Of a stretch of 41,670 nucleotides of DNA, positions 16,351 through 24,486 are shown one piece after another. The notes under the pieces were generated by a model. The model did no database searches. It was not told the DNA's origin and saw only the letters and a program-made list of their open reading frames with translations. Within the stretch, counting starts at the first letter, position 1. Every line of letters starts with the position of its first letter. The stretch is from an uncultured Collinsella sp. Lineage in GTDB: Bacteria; Actinomycetota; Coriobacteriia; Coriobacteriales; Coriobacteriaceae. Both the position numbers and the translations under genes were made by a program. The stretch is taken from contig CABQAK010000016.1 in the NCBI GenBank assembly GCA_902462065.1, positions 1-41,670 of the forward strand, in the 5' to 3' direction.

Positions 16351-16381
16351 CAAGCCGCCCGGGAACGACCCGAGCGGCTTG
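16351..16381 (-). promoter_or_regulatory. Leader hairpin upstream of ldh
   Basis: On the minus strand CAAGCCGCTCGGG pairs with CCCGGGCGGCTTG over 13 bp with one G-T pair and a 5-base loop, followed by TTTGTGG. It ends 26 bases before the ldh start. It may be a weak attenuator or a stabilising 5' hairpin. Confidence 0.5.
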
Positions 16382-16461
16382 TCGTAATCCCAATACATCC
16401 AATCGGGACTTTGATTATGCTCCTATTCGCAGCCAAAAATCGACCGTTTACCGAAATTGTT

Positions 16462-16485
16462 TGCAGTATTCGTAAAATAACTGCA
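16462..16485. promoter_or_regulatory. Imperfect palindrome upstream of ldh, candidate operator
   Basis: TGCAGTATT and AATAACTGCA form an inverted repeat with one extra base, about 140-160 bases upstream of ldh and 40 bases after the aminotransferase stop. It could bind a regulator of ldh. It does not match a Rex operator (TTGTGA...TCACAA) that I can recognise. Confidence 0.3.
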
Positions 16486-16525
16486 CGAAATCGGTTTCGA
16501 GCTATTGACGAGTCAAAATAGGTTT

Positions 16526-17689
16526 CTAATACAGGCCCGCCTCGCGAATGGCCTCGACAGCCAAAGCGATCTGATCGGGCGGCAGGACCAGCGCCATGCG
16601 CACGTGCCCCTCGCCCGAAGGGCCAAAGCTCGCGCCCGGCGTCACCACAACGCCGGCCTTCTCCATGAGCTCCTCGCAAAACGCCATGGAATCGGTGCGA
16701 CCACCGGGAAGCTTGGCCCACACAAACATAGAGCCATGCGCGTTGGGACGCTCCCAGCCCAGGCCCTCAAGACCGTCGCACAGGGCATCGCGGCGTTCCT
16801 GGTACTTCAGACGCTGCGCCTCGACCTCATCGCGCGGACCGTTCAGGCACGCGATGGCGGCCTTCTGAATCGGGAAGAACATACCAAAGTCGATCTGGCC
16901 GCGCAGCTTGGCAAAGGCAGAGACCACATCCTCGCGACCGACCAAAAAGCCGATGCGGGCACCGGTGACGTTAAACGACTTGGAGAGCGAGAAGAACTCA
17001 ACGCCCACCTCGAGCGCGCCGGGATACTGCAAGAAGCTGCCGCCGGGCTCGCCGTCAAACACGATGTCGGAGTACGCGTTATCATGGACGATCAACAGAT
17101 CATGCTCGCGGGCAAAGGCGATAATCTCCTCGTAGACCTCGGGCGTGCCCACCGAGCCGACCGGGTTCGCGGGCAGCGACACGATCATGTACTTGGCACG
17201 ATCGGCAACCTCGGGATCGATACCCGCCACATAGGGCAGGTAATTGTGCTCGGCAACCAGCGGATAGTATTCGAGCTTGGCATCGGCGATCTTGGCACCC
17301 GCCTCAAAGACCGGGTAGCACGGATCGGGAACCAAAATGGTGTCACCCGGATCGAGCAGGGCAAGGCCCAAATGGCCCACCCCCTCCTGCGTGCCGTTGC
17401 ACGACTGCACCATAGACGGCGTAATGCCCGAAACGCCAAAGCGACGCTCATAGTAATCGCACACGGCCTGCTTGAGTTCGGGCAGGTCGCGCAGGGCATA
17501 CTTCCACATCTCGGGATCTTGGGCTGCCTGCGTGAGCGCCTCGACCACATGGTCGTACGGCTTAAAGTCGGGCGTGCCCACGCTCATGTTGTAAATGGTC
17601 TTGCCCTGAGCCTTCAGCGCGAGAAGCTTGTTGTTGAGCGAGGCGAAGACCTCCGCGCCAAAGCGGTCGAGACGCTGCGATGCCTGCAT
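16526..17689 (-). CDS. Class I/II PLP-dependent aminotransferase
   Basis: The 387-residue product is a fold-type I aminotransferase. YNMSVGTPDFKP opens the first domain. NGTQEG, PDPCYPVFEAG, SLPANPVG (Asn contacting PLP), VHDNAYSDIVFDG and the PLP lysine in FSLSKSFNVTGARIGF follow; HVRMAL near the end holds the substrate-binding arginine. It resembles the LL-diaminopimelate/alanine aminotransferase branch. Because the lysine operon here uses DapH, an N-acetyl-diaminopimelate aminotransferase is needed, and this gene is one candidate; alanine or general amino-acid transamination is equally possible. AAGGTGG precedes the ATG. A terminator-like hairpin ends only 18 bases upstream of the start. 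Confidence 0.85.
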   Translation of the reverse strand: MQASQRLDRFGAEVFASLNNKLLALKAQGKTIYNMSVGTPDFKPYDHVVEALTQAAQDPEMWKYALRDLPELKQAVCDYYERRFGVSGITPSMVQSCNGTQEGVGHLGLALLDPGDTILVPDPCYPVFEAGAKIADAKLEYYPLVAEHNYLPYVAGIDPEVADRAKYMIVSLPANPVGSVGTPEVYEEIIAFAREHDLLIVHDNAYSDIVFDGEPGGSFLQYPGALEVGVEFFSLSKSFNVTGARIGFLVGREDVVSAFAKLRGQIDFGMFFPIQKAAIACLNGPRDEVEAQRLKYQERRDALCDGLEGLGWERPNAHGSMFVWAKLPGGRTDSMAFCEELMEKAGVVVTPGASFGPSGEGHVRMALVLPPDQIALAVEAIREAGLY

Positions 17690-17707
17690 GGTGCCACCTT
17701 TCGATAT

Positions 17708-17740
17708 AAAAAAACGCGGCGCTCCGACAAGAGCGCCGCG
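17708..17740 (-). terminator. Intrinsic terminator or attenuator before the aminotransferase gene
   Basis: On the minus strand CGCGGCGCT and AGCGCCGCG pair over 9 bp around an 8-base loop and are followed by seven T. It would end the nadE transcript. It lies 18 bases from the aminotransferase ATG, leaving no room for a promoter after it. The aminotransferase must therefore be read through this hairpin or be transcribed from a promoter upstream of it. Confidence 0.85.
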
Positions 17741-17808
17741 CGATACGGGCCATCAGATTGCAAAAGTGTAACGCTTGCAACCCCCGTATTGGTTCAATTT
17801 AGCCAACC

Positions 17809-19788
17809 TTAGTCAACTGGATTGAGCGCGTCGATCTGCGCAAGCCACAGACGCGAGCTAGCGTCACTCGGCATACGCCAATCGCCGCGCGGGCTGAGCG
17901 TCACCGAACCCACCTTGGGACCATCGGGCAGGCAGCTGCGCTTGAACTGCTGGGCAAAGAAGCGACGGTAGAACGTACGTAGCCACGTGTGGACGGTCTT
18001 GGCGTCGTAGACGCCCTCGAAGCTCTTGAGCGCCATGCGGTAGATCTTGCCCGGCTCAAAGCCAAAACGCAGCAGGTAGTAGAGGAAGTAGTCGTGCAGC
18101 TCATACGGGCCCACCAAATCCTCGGTCTTCTGCGCAATCTCGCCGTCGCCCGTGGGCGGCAGAAGCTCGGGGGACACCGGCGTATCGAGGATATCGAGCA
18201 AAACCTCGGCAATACGCCCGCCAAAGACATCAGCCGCATAGCGTACCAGATGGCGCACAAGCGTCTTGGGCACGCTCGCGTTGACGGCGTACATGCTCAT
18301 GTGGTCGCCGTTATAGGTAGCCCAGCCGAGCGCCAGCTCCGACAGGTCGCCGGTGCCGATGACAAAGCCGCCAGCCTGGTTAGCCAGGTCCATCAGAATC
18401 TGCGTACGCTCGCGCGCCTGGCTGTTCTCGTAGGTCACGTCTTGAACGGCCGGATCGTGCTCAATGTCCTTGAAGTGCTGCTCCACGGCCGCGTGGATCG
18501 AAACCTCACGGAAACTCACGCCCAGGTCGCGAGCGAGCGACTCGGCATTCGACTTGGTGCGATGCGTCGTACCGAAGCCAGGCATGGACACGGCTGTGAT
18601 ACCAGTGCGCGGCAGCCCCAGTGCATCGAAGGCGCGCACGGTTACAAGCAGTGCCAGCGTGGAGTCCAGGCCGCCCGAAAGACCGATCACCGCAGCCTTG
18701 GTACCCGTATGGGCAAGGCGGGTCTTGAGGCCCGCAGTCTGCAGATTGAGAATAGTCTCGCAGCGCTCGGCCAGATCACCGTGGTCGGCCGGCACAAAGG
18801 GCGCACGGGGAAAGACGCGGTCGATATCGCAGGCGTTGCGCAGAACAAGCTCTTTGGCCAGCACGCCCTCAAACGAAAACTCAACGGTCGTGGCCTCCGG
18901 CGCATCGTCCGCGCGCGTCCACGTCGTCGAGCGACGGCGCTCGGCAACCAGACGGTCAAGATCGACATCGGCGACGGCCATATCGCAGGTAAGCAGTTTG
19001 GTCGCGGCGAGCTTCGAGCCGTTTTCGTAGACGAGGTTCTCGCCCGCAAAGACCATATCAGTCGTGGACTCGCCCTCGCTCGCGTCTGCATAGGCATAGG
19101 CACAGTACAGGCGTGCGCTCTGATTGGAGATAAGGCTGCGGCGATAGTCTGCCTTACCGATGATTTCGTCCGAAGCCGACGGGTTGAGAATCACCGTCGC
19201 ACCGGCAAGCGCCATCTCGGTCGAAGGCGGCGCCGGCACCCACAGGTCCTCACAGACCTCAACGCCCAGCACCATATCCTCGGCACCCTCATCACAGCAA
19301 CGGTAGATAAGCCCCGAACCCAGCGGAACCGGACCCTGACCGGCAAATTCAACCCACACGGGATCCGCAGGCGATGGAGCAAACCAGCGACGCTCATAGA
19401 ACTCACCATAGTTGGGCAGATACTTCTTGGCCGTAAGACCCAAAAGCTCGCCCGCGCAGCACACGGCAGCGCAGTTGTAGATATTCTCGGCAACTGCAAC
19501 GGGAAGACCGATGGTAAAGACAATCGGCAGATCGCGGGTTTCATCGAGAATGTGCACAAGTGCCGCCTCGCAGGCATGCAGCAGTGTGCGGTTATGGAAC
19601 AGATCAGCCGCGGTATAGCCAGTCAGATTAAGCTCGGGCAACACCAGCGCGCGAACGCCGCGCTCGGCAGCATCGCGAACAGCCGCCAGCGCAACCTCGG
19701 CATTGCCCTCGACATCGGCCACGCGAATCTGCGGCGACGCCGCCGCCACACGCAAAAAGCCATCAGACTGAGAAAGGTGAAGATTCAT
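17809..19788 (-). CDS. nadE: Glutamine-dependent NAD+ synthetase
   Basis: The 659-residue product makes NAD+ from nicotinate adenine dinucleotide, ATP and glutamine. Residues ~10-280 are a nitrilase-type glutaminase with the Glu-Lys-Cys triad: LPELNLTGYT, KKYLPNYGEFYE and VEVCEDLW. The C-terminal half is the synthetase, with the pyrophosphate loop GLSGGLDSTLAL, MPGFGTTHRTKSNAE, and GTGDLSELALGWATYNGDHMS. Length fits the two-domain form. GGGAGC lies about eight bases before the ATG at 19788; an upstream in-frame ATG at 19815 has no site. Cytoplasmic; the last step of NAD synthesis. It is followed by a strong terminator-like hairpin and then the aminotransferase. Confidence 0.95.
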   Translation of the reverse strand: MNLHLSQSDGFLRVAAASPQIRVADVEGNAEVALAAVRDAAERGVRALVLPELNLTGYTAADLFHNRTLLHACEAALVHILDETRDLPIVFTIGLPVAVAENIYNCAAVCCAGELLGLTAKKYLPNYGEFYERRWFAPSPADPVWVEFAGQGPVPLGSGLIYRCCDEGAEDMVLGVEVCEDLWVPAPPSTEMALAGATVILNPSASDEIIGKADYRRSLISNQSARLYCAYAYADASEGESTTDMVFAGENLVYENGSKLAATKLLTCDMAVADVDLDRLVAERRRSTTWTRADDAPEATTVEFSFEGVLAKELVLRNACDIDRVFPRAPFVPADHGDLAERCETILNLQTAGLKTRLAHTGTKAAVIGLSGGLDSTLALLVTVRAFDALGLPRTGITAVSMPGFGTTHRTKSNAESLARDLGVSFREVSIHAAVEQHFKDIEHDPAVQDVTYENSQARERTQILMDLANQAGGFVIGTGDLSELALGWATYNGDHMSMYAVNASVPKTLVRHLVRYAADVFGGRIAEVLLDILDTPVSPELLPPTGDGEIAQKTEDLVGPYELHDYFLYYLLRFGFEPGKIYRMALKSFEGVYDAKTVHTWLRTFYRRFFAQQFKRSCLPDGPKVGSVTLSPRGDWRMPSDASSRLWLAQIDALNPVD

Positions 19789-19991
19789 AAGAATGCTCCC
19801 GTGCGTAGACGCCATTCACAACAATTAGCAAGCCCTATTGTAGTTCAACCGCCGGGTGTAACCGCATCCCACCAACTTGGTGAGCTATTGATGAGTTGAT
19901 GGTATCTGTTAAATGTCACGTACGATTCACATCTGGTGGGTACCCTGATGGCTACATGAAACGAAGCAGATTTACACCGGGAGGACCCCGT

Positions 19992-20954
19992 ATGACAACC
20001 AAGTACACCGACGCGCCGCGCACGCGCGTCATGACACCGGCCGCGCTCAACAACGGCGTGCACGAAAACCATTCCATCGGACAGACCATGGCCATCGCGC
20101 CCAAAAAGGGCCTGTTCGATGACATTTCCATTCCTCAGATCATCGCTGGCGCCGCAGCCGCCGCCACAAGTGTCGCGCTTGCTTCCAAGATTGGCATCGC
20201 TGGTTCAGTAATTGGCGCCGCCGTGAGCTCGGTCATCACCGTTGTGTCCTCGCAGGTCTACCGCCACTTTATCTCTGCCAGCGCCAAAGCCCTCAAAGGT
20301 ACGCACGCCGACGTCGACTACCCCGCCGGCGCCTATGAGCCCGTTGAGCTTAATGCCGAGGAGCACCTGGGCGGCGCCGCGACTACGCAGGAGATGCGCC
20401 AGGTTGCGGGGCGTGCGACCACGGCGCGCGTCGCCCCTAACAGCCTGCGCGCCAAGGCCGCGGCAGAGCGCAGCCAGACGCAAAAGAAGGTCATCGTCTT
20501 CTCGATCGCCATCGCCATCGTCGCGGTCATCGCCTGCACCGGCGCCATCCTTATAACCACCGCCGGTGAGGGTCTGGGCGAGCGCCCCGAGCCAATCCTG
20601 TCGTCGCACACGACCGAGAGCGATGCAAATGGCAACACCCAGTCGCAAGATCAGCAGGCGCAGACGGACGATACGCAAGACAGTTCTACCTCTGCCAATT
20701 CGTCCTCGAACACCCAAAACCAATCGCAGGGCACCGATTCCTCTACGGCCAACAGCAGCACGCCGTCCGGCACGACCGACTCAAGCCAAACGACTGGCGG
20801 TTCGCAGCCGAGCACGGGCGGCCAGACGAGCGACACCACTTCGGGAACGGGCACAGCAGACAGCAACAACACCAACAGCTCGAACAGCTCGAGTGGAACC
20901 GCGTCCGGCACGGCATCTGACAACTCGAGCCAAGGCACGGCATCGGGCAACTAA
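19992..20954 (+). CDS. Membrane protein with Ser/Thr/Asn-rich tail, unknown function
   Basis: The 320-residue product has two hydrophobic regions. Residues ~45-90 (IIAGAAAAATSVALASKIGIAGSVIG and following) are Ala/Gly-rich and may form a hairpin of helices. Residues ~158-183 (VIVFSIAIAIVAVIACTGAILI) form a clear transmembrane helix. The last ~130 residues are almost wholly Ser, Thr, Asn, Gln, Gly and Asp, with no lipidation or LPXTG motif seen. The tail probably extends outside the cell as a flexible, possibly glycosylated, stalk. GGGAGG precedes the ATG at 19992. It is a single-gene unit ended by a hairpin at 20989-21023. No family is recognised. Confidence 0.65.
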   Translation: MTTKYTDAPRTRVMTPAALNNGVHENHSIGQTMAIAPKKGLFDDISIPQIIAGAAAAATSVALASKIGIAGSVIGAAVSSVITVVSSQVYRHFISASAKALKGTHADVDYPAGAYEPVELNAEEHLGGAATTQEMRQVAGRATTARVAPNSLRAKAAAERSQTQKKVIVFSIAIAIVAVIACTGAILITTAGEGLGERPEPILSSHTTESDANGNTQSQDQQAQTDDTQDSSTSANSSSNTQNQSQGTDSSTANSSTPSGTTDSSQTTGGSQPSTGGQTSDTTSGTGTADSNNTNSSNSSSGTASGTASDNSSQGTASGN

Positions 20955-20988
20955 GTACATTTGCCTCTCATAGATAACCGACCTGTAC

Positions 20989-21023
20989 AACGGGCGCGAA
21001 TCGAAAGCGGTTCGCGCCCGTTT
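20989..21023 (+). terminator. Probable intrinsic terminator
   Basis: AACGGGCGCGAA (20989-21000) pairs with TTCGCGCCCGTT (21011-21022) around a 10-base loop. The tail TTTGCCTT is only moderately U-rich. It lies 34 bases after the Ser/Thr-rich membrane protein gene. Confidence 0.7.
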
Positions 21024-21094
21024 GCCTTGGGCGCCGCCATGGCGAACGCTATGCGATGGTAAGATGCTTTACATGTGTAAAGAGGAGATTTGCC

Positions 21095-22408
21095 ATGAGC
21101 AAGACAATAGTTAGGCCCACGCTTTCGCTGGGCAACCACATCTATCTGTATCGCCTGCTGCGCCACGCGATTGGGTGCGGCAAGCAAACGTTTATGACAC
21201 AGGTCGAGGAGGCGCTCGCCGCCGGCGACATGACCGCTTATGACCTGGGCTTTGAGTCCACGCGTGAGCTGCTCGAGGAGCTCGACGACTGCATTAAGCT
21301 GACCGTCTTTAAGGGCGGTCGCCTGTATGCCACCGTCATCGCCAACGAGGCTTGGGATGCCGCCCTTGCCAAGGGCGAGGACAAGCCCAAGGCAGCCAAG
21401 GGAGCCAAGCAGTCCTACAAAAAGAAAAAGCGCGGCGAGAAGGACCTCAAGGCCGTGCGTCCCAAGCACGTTAAACGTCCCAAGCCAGAAACCATGGTTG
21501 AAGCCGTGCCGGAGCCCGAGCCCGAGGCAGAGATCGAAGTCGCTATTGAGGTAACAGCAGAAACCGAAATCACCGCCACGACCGATCCCGAAGTCATATC
21601 TGAGCAGGAAACCACTGCGGAGCTCAACGAAGCTCCCAAGTCGACAACCGAAGAAGCCGCTAACCAACCCGAGACGTCTGCGTTCCAAAACAGCGATGTC
21701 TTTGGCAACGAGGCCGAGGACAATCAGCCCGACGAGTCCGCTGATCAAGACGCTACCGAGTCGGCGCCGGAGCCCGAGGCACCGCAGCCCGCCATCTCGC
21801 TCACGGTCGTCTATGACCCCGAGAATGCCAATGCCGGCATCACCACCATGACATCCACGCCCATCGAGGCAAAGCCGTCTGTCGAGGCAGAGGACGCCCC
21901 GCAAGCCGATGCCAAAACCGAGACTGAAGACACATCCGTCTCCGTGGAACCGACAGACTCCGCAGTTAAGCCGGAACCGGTGCCTGAGTCGGCACCCGTC
22001 ATCGAGTCCACATCCGCACCTGTCTATGGCCAAATTCCCGCACCGGCACCGGCACCGGCACCGGCTCCGGCCCCCGCTGCAGCACCAGCCCCCGCACCCG
22101 TAGCGCCCGCCATCCCCGAGGACTTCCCCGTCGATTTCGCAACCGAGGTCTTCTGCCCCGGTCCGTTGCTACACCAGCTGTCGACCTATCTCCCCTACGG
22201 CGCCGATACCCTCGGCATCGTCGGCGAGTACTACTGGATCGCCCGCGAGCGCGGTACCATCGAGGCCGCGCGAAACCGCGCAAGCTTCCCCCTGCGCTAC
22301 ACGCAGGCCGGCGAGCGCCACGAAGTTACCGTGCGCGTCCGCCGCAACACCACCGGTGGCCTCGGATCCACTTGGGCCATCGATAAAGTCGAAGAACCCG
22401 AGCAGTAA
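21095..22408 (+). CDS. LOTUS/OST-HTH-like N-terminal domain protein with long acidic Pro/Ala linker
   Basis: The 437-residue product has three parts. Residues ~8-90 (IYLYRLLRHAIG, FMTQVEEAL, YDLGFESTRELLEELDDCIKLTVFKGGRLYATV) resemble the winged-helix LOTUS/OST-HTH domain, which binds RNA in other proteins. A Lys/Arg patch (KQSYKKKKRGEKD) follows. Residues ~135-340 are acidic, with few hydrophobics, and end in a Pro-Ala repeat. The last ~90 residues form a compact domain (EVFCPGPLLHQLSTYLPYGADTLGIVGEYYWIARERG, HEVTVRVRRNTTGG) that I do not recognise. GAGGAG lies before the ATG at 21095. It is bounded by terminators on both sides. The LOTUS reading is a visual resemblance, not a search result; no NYN nuclease domain is present. 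Confidence 0.6.
   Translation: MSKTIVRPTLSLGNHIYLYRLLRHAIGCGKQTFMTQVEEALAAGDMTAYDLGFESTRELLEELDDCIKLTVFKGGRLYATVIANEAWDAALAKGEDKPKAAKGAKQSYKKKKRGEKDLKAVRPKHVKRPKPETMVEAVPEPEPEAEIEVAIEVTAETEITATTDPEVISEQETTAELNEAPKSTTEEAANQPETSAFQNSDVFGNEAEDNQPDESADQDATESAPEPEAPQPAISLTVVYDPENANAGITTMTSTPIEAKPSVEAEDAPQADAKTETEDTSVSVEPTDSAVKPEPVPESAPVIESTSAPVYGQIPAPAPAPAPAPAPAAAPAPAPVAPAIPEDFPVDFATEVFCPGPLLHQLSTYLPYGADTLGIVGEYYWIARERGTIEAARNRASFPLRYTQAGERHEVTVRVRRNTTGGLGSTWAIDKVEEPEQ
22040..22069 (+). repeat. Tandem 6-bp repeat inside the Pro-Ala linker
   Basis: Five consecutive GCACCG-type units (the last GCTCCG) encode alternating Pro-Ala in the LOTUS-like protein. Gain or loss of units would change linker length by two residues each without a frameshift. 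Confidence 0.7.
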
Positions 22409-22412
22409 CGAC

Positions 22413-22454
22413 AAACGGCTCAAATCCAAATCAGGATTTGAGCCGTTTTTATTT
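22413..22454 (+). terminator. Intrinsic terminator
   Basis: AAACGGCTCAAATCC (22413-22427) pairs perfectly with GGATTTGAGCCGTTT (22434-22448) around a 6-base loop, followed by TTATTT. It begins five bases after the stop of the LOTUS-like gene. Confidence 0.92.
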
Positions 22455-22460
22455 GTTGAT

Positions 22461-22619
22461 GTTGCGTAACCAACAGCGAGCGGGCCGCAAGTGCCCCAGG
22501 TTGCCGTGAAAGAGGAGCGACGCGTACTTCGGTACGCGAGCGACGGCTTGAACGGCAAGATGGGGTGCTTGCGACCCGCGCAGCGTCGAGCAGTTACGCG
22601 GTTTGGAAAACCGCGTAAC
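22461..22619 (-). repeat. Long imperfect palindrome repeat, copy B
   Basis: The element ends with a near-perfect hairpin (GTTACGCGGTTT at 22593 pairing with AAACCGCGTAAC ending 22619), three bases from the EttA stop codon. Its body is a nested palindrome. GCGGGCCGCAAG (22480-22491) pairs with CTTGCGACCCGC (22568-22579) with one mismatch. The centre GCGTACTTCGGTACGC (22522-22537) is a cUUCGg tetraloop hairpin on the plus strand. It is the inverted counterpart of 12681-12865. Like that copy, it fills a gap between convergent genes, here the LOTUS-like gene and ettA. Confidence 0.75.
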
Positions 22620-22622
22620 GAT

Positions 22623-24302
22623 CTAGTCGCGCGTCAGCTTACGGTGGATACGATGCGGCTGGGCCGCGTCCTCGCCCAGGCGCTCGATGCGGTTGGCCTG
22701 ATAGGCCTCGAAGTTGCCCTCGAACCAATACCAGTTGCCCGGGTTCTCGTCGGTGCCTTCCCACGCCAGAATGTGCGTGGCGACGCGGTCCAGGAACATA
22801 CGGTCATGGCTAATGACCACCGAGCAGCCCGGGAACTCGAGCAGCGCCGCTTCGAGCGAGGACAGCGTCTCGACGTCGAGGTCGTTCGTAGGCTCGTCGA
22901 GGAGCAGCAGGTTGCCGCCCTGCTTGAGCGTGAGCGCCAGGTTCAGACGGTTGCGCTCGCCACCGGAAAGTACGCCAGCGCGCTTCTGCTGGTCCTGGCC
23001 CTTAAAGCCAAAGCTCGCCACATAAGCGCGGCTCGGAACCTCGGTCTCGCCGACCATCATGTGGTCCAGGCCGTCCGAGACGACCTCCCATAGGTTCTTA
23101 TCGGGGTCGATGCCGGAACGGTTCTGGTCGACATAGGAGATCTTGACGGTCTCGCCCACCTCGAGCTCGCCCGAAGTCAGCGGCTCCAGACCCACAATCG
23201 TCTTGAACAGTGTGGTCTTGCCCACGCCGTTGGGACCGATCACGCCCACGATGCCGTTGCGCGGCAGGGTGAACGAAAGGTCATCGATGAGCACACGGCC
23301 ATCGAACTCCTTGTGCAGATGATGGGCCTCGAGCACCTTGTTGCCCAGACGCGGGCCCACAGGGATGCGGATGTCGGTCCAGTCGAGCTTCTGGCTTGCG
23401 CGGGCCTCGGCCTCCATCTCCTCGTAGCGAGCCAGGCGGGCCTTGTTCTTGGCCTGGCGGGCCTTGGGCGAGCTGCGTACCCACTCGAGCTCGGCCTCCA
23501 TGCGCTTGGCGAGCTTGGCGTCACGATTGCCCTGTGCCTCGATACGCGCGGCCTTGGTCTCCAGATACGTGGAGTAGTTGCCCTTGTAGGGATAAAGGTG
23601 ACCGCGGTCGACCTCGCAGATCCACTCGGCAACGTTATCCAGGAAGTAGCGATCGTGCGTGACGGCAAGCACCGCGCCCTGGTAGTTGTGCAGGAAGTGC
23701 TCGAGCCACAGGATCGACTCGGCGTCCAGGTGGTTCGTGGGCTCGTCGAGCAGCAGCAGGTCGGGAGCCTCGAGCAGCAGCTTGCACAGGGCCACGCGAC
23801 GGCGCTCGCCGCCGGAAAGCACGTTGACCGGCATGTCGGAATCGGGCAGCTGCAGGGCGTCCATGGCCTGGCCGAGCTTGGAATCGATATCCCAGCCATC
23901 GGCGGCATCGATCTCGTCCTGGAGCTTGCCCATCTCGGCCATGAGGGCATCCATGTCGCAATCCGGGTCGCACATCTCCTCGCCGATCTTGTTGAAGCGA
24001 TCGACCTTGGCGATCATATCGCCAAACGCCATGCGCACGTTCTCGATGACGGTCTTGTCATCGTCGAGCGGCGGCTCCTGCTGCAGGATGCCCACGGTGT
24101 AGCCGGGGGTGAGCCTGGCATCGCCGTTGGAGACCTCCTCGATGCCGGCCATGATCTTGAGCAGGGTCGACTTGCCCATGCCGTTGGGACCCACGACGCC
24201 GATCTTGGCACCGGGGTAGAAGCTCAGGGTCACGTCGTCAAGGATCACCTTGTCGCCATGGGCCTTGCGAGCCTGATACATCTGGTAGATAAACTCCGCC
24301 AT
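22623..24302 (-). CDS. ettA: Energy-dependent translational throttle protein EttA (ABC-F ATPase)
   Basis: The 559-residue product has two ABC ATPase domains and no membrane segment. Domain 1 has Walker A GPNGMGKS, signature LSGGERRR and Walker B LLLLDEPTNHLD. Domain 2 has GPNGVGKT, LSGGERNR and LLLLDEPTNDLD. Between them is the ABC-F linker (RRNRDAKLAKRMEAELEWVRSSPKARQAKNKARL-like basic helices). The arm insertion in domain 1 (MCDPDCDMDALMAEMGKLQDEID) and the length match EttA. It binds the ribosomal E site and gates the first peptide bond when ATP/ADP is low. AAAGGA is about 12 bases before the ATG. It is a single-gene unit whose end meets repeat copy B. Confidence 0.93.
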   Translation of the reverse strand: MAEFIYQMYQARKAHGDKVILDDVTLSFYPGAKIGVVGPNGMGKSTLLKIMAGIEEVSNGDARLTPGYTVGILQQEPPLDDDKTVIENVRMAFGDMIAKVDRFNKIGEEMCDPDCDMDALMAEMGKLQDEIDAADGWDIDSKLGQAMDALQLPDSDMPVNVLSGGERRRVALCKLLLEAPDLLLLDEPTNHLDAESILWLEHFLHNYQGAVLAVTHDRYFLDNVAEWICEVDRGHLYPYKGNYSTYLETKAARIEAQGNRDAKLAKRMEAELEWVRSSPKARQAKNKARLARYEEMEAEARASQKLDWTDIRIPVGPRLGNKVLEAHHLHKEFDGRVLIDDLSFTLPRNGIVGVIGPNGVGKTTLFKTIVGLEPLTSGELEVGETVKISYVDQNRSGIDPDKNLWEVVSDGLDHMMVGETEVPSRAYVASFGFKGQDQQKRAGVLSGGERNRLNLALTLKQGGNLLLLDEPTNDLDVETLSSLEAALLEFPGCSVVISHDRMFLDRVATHILAWEGTDENPGNWYWFEGNFEAYQANRIERLGEDAAQPHRIHRKLTRD

Positions 24303-24393
24303 ATGTCTGTTCTATCCTTTCTACCTGCTGTTTCCCTATTCTTGATTCGCTTTAGTGGAAACGAAATGAGGGAACCAGCTCTGAAACGTAACG

Positions 24394-24422
24394 AAAAAGG
24401 GGCATGGTTGCCCACACCCCCT
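24394..24422 (-). terminator. Intrinsic terminator of the SdpR/SdpI-like operon
   Basis: On the minus strand AGGGGGTGTGG and CCATGCCCCTT pair over about 11 bp (three G-T pairs) around a GCAA loop, followed by TTTTT. It lies about 65 bases past the end of the SdpI-like gene. Confidence 0.82.
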
Positions 24423-24486
24423 AATACTACCTGGGAAAAGTCCCCCGGAACATACTATGAACTGCGTACGCTAGTTTTCCGCAACC

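Noticed and set aside
16440..16510. Rex (redox) operator upstream of ldh
   Set aside because: I could not find a TTGTGA-N-TCACAA type site; only a TGCAG dyad is present.
17989..19899. 636-codon plus-strand open frame opposite nadE
   Set aside because: It is a GC-rich antisense shadow; the minus strand encodes all the NAD synthetase motifs.
12681..22619. CRISPR array or insertion sequence for the repeated palindromes
   Set aside because: There are only two distant copies, no regular spacers, no cas gene and no transposase.
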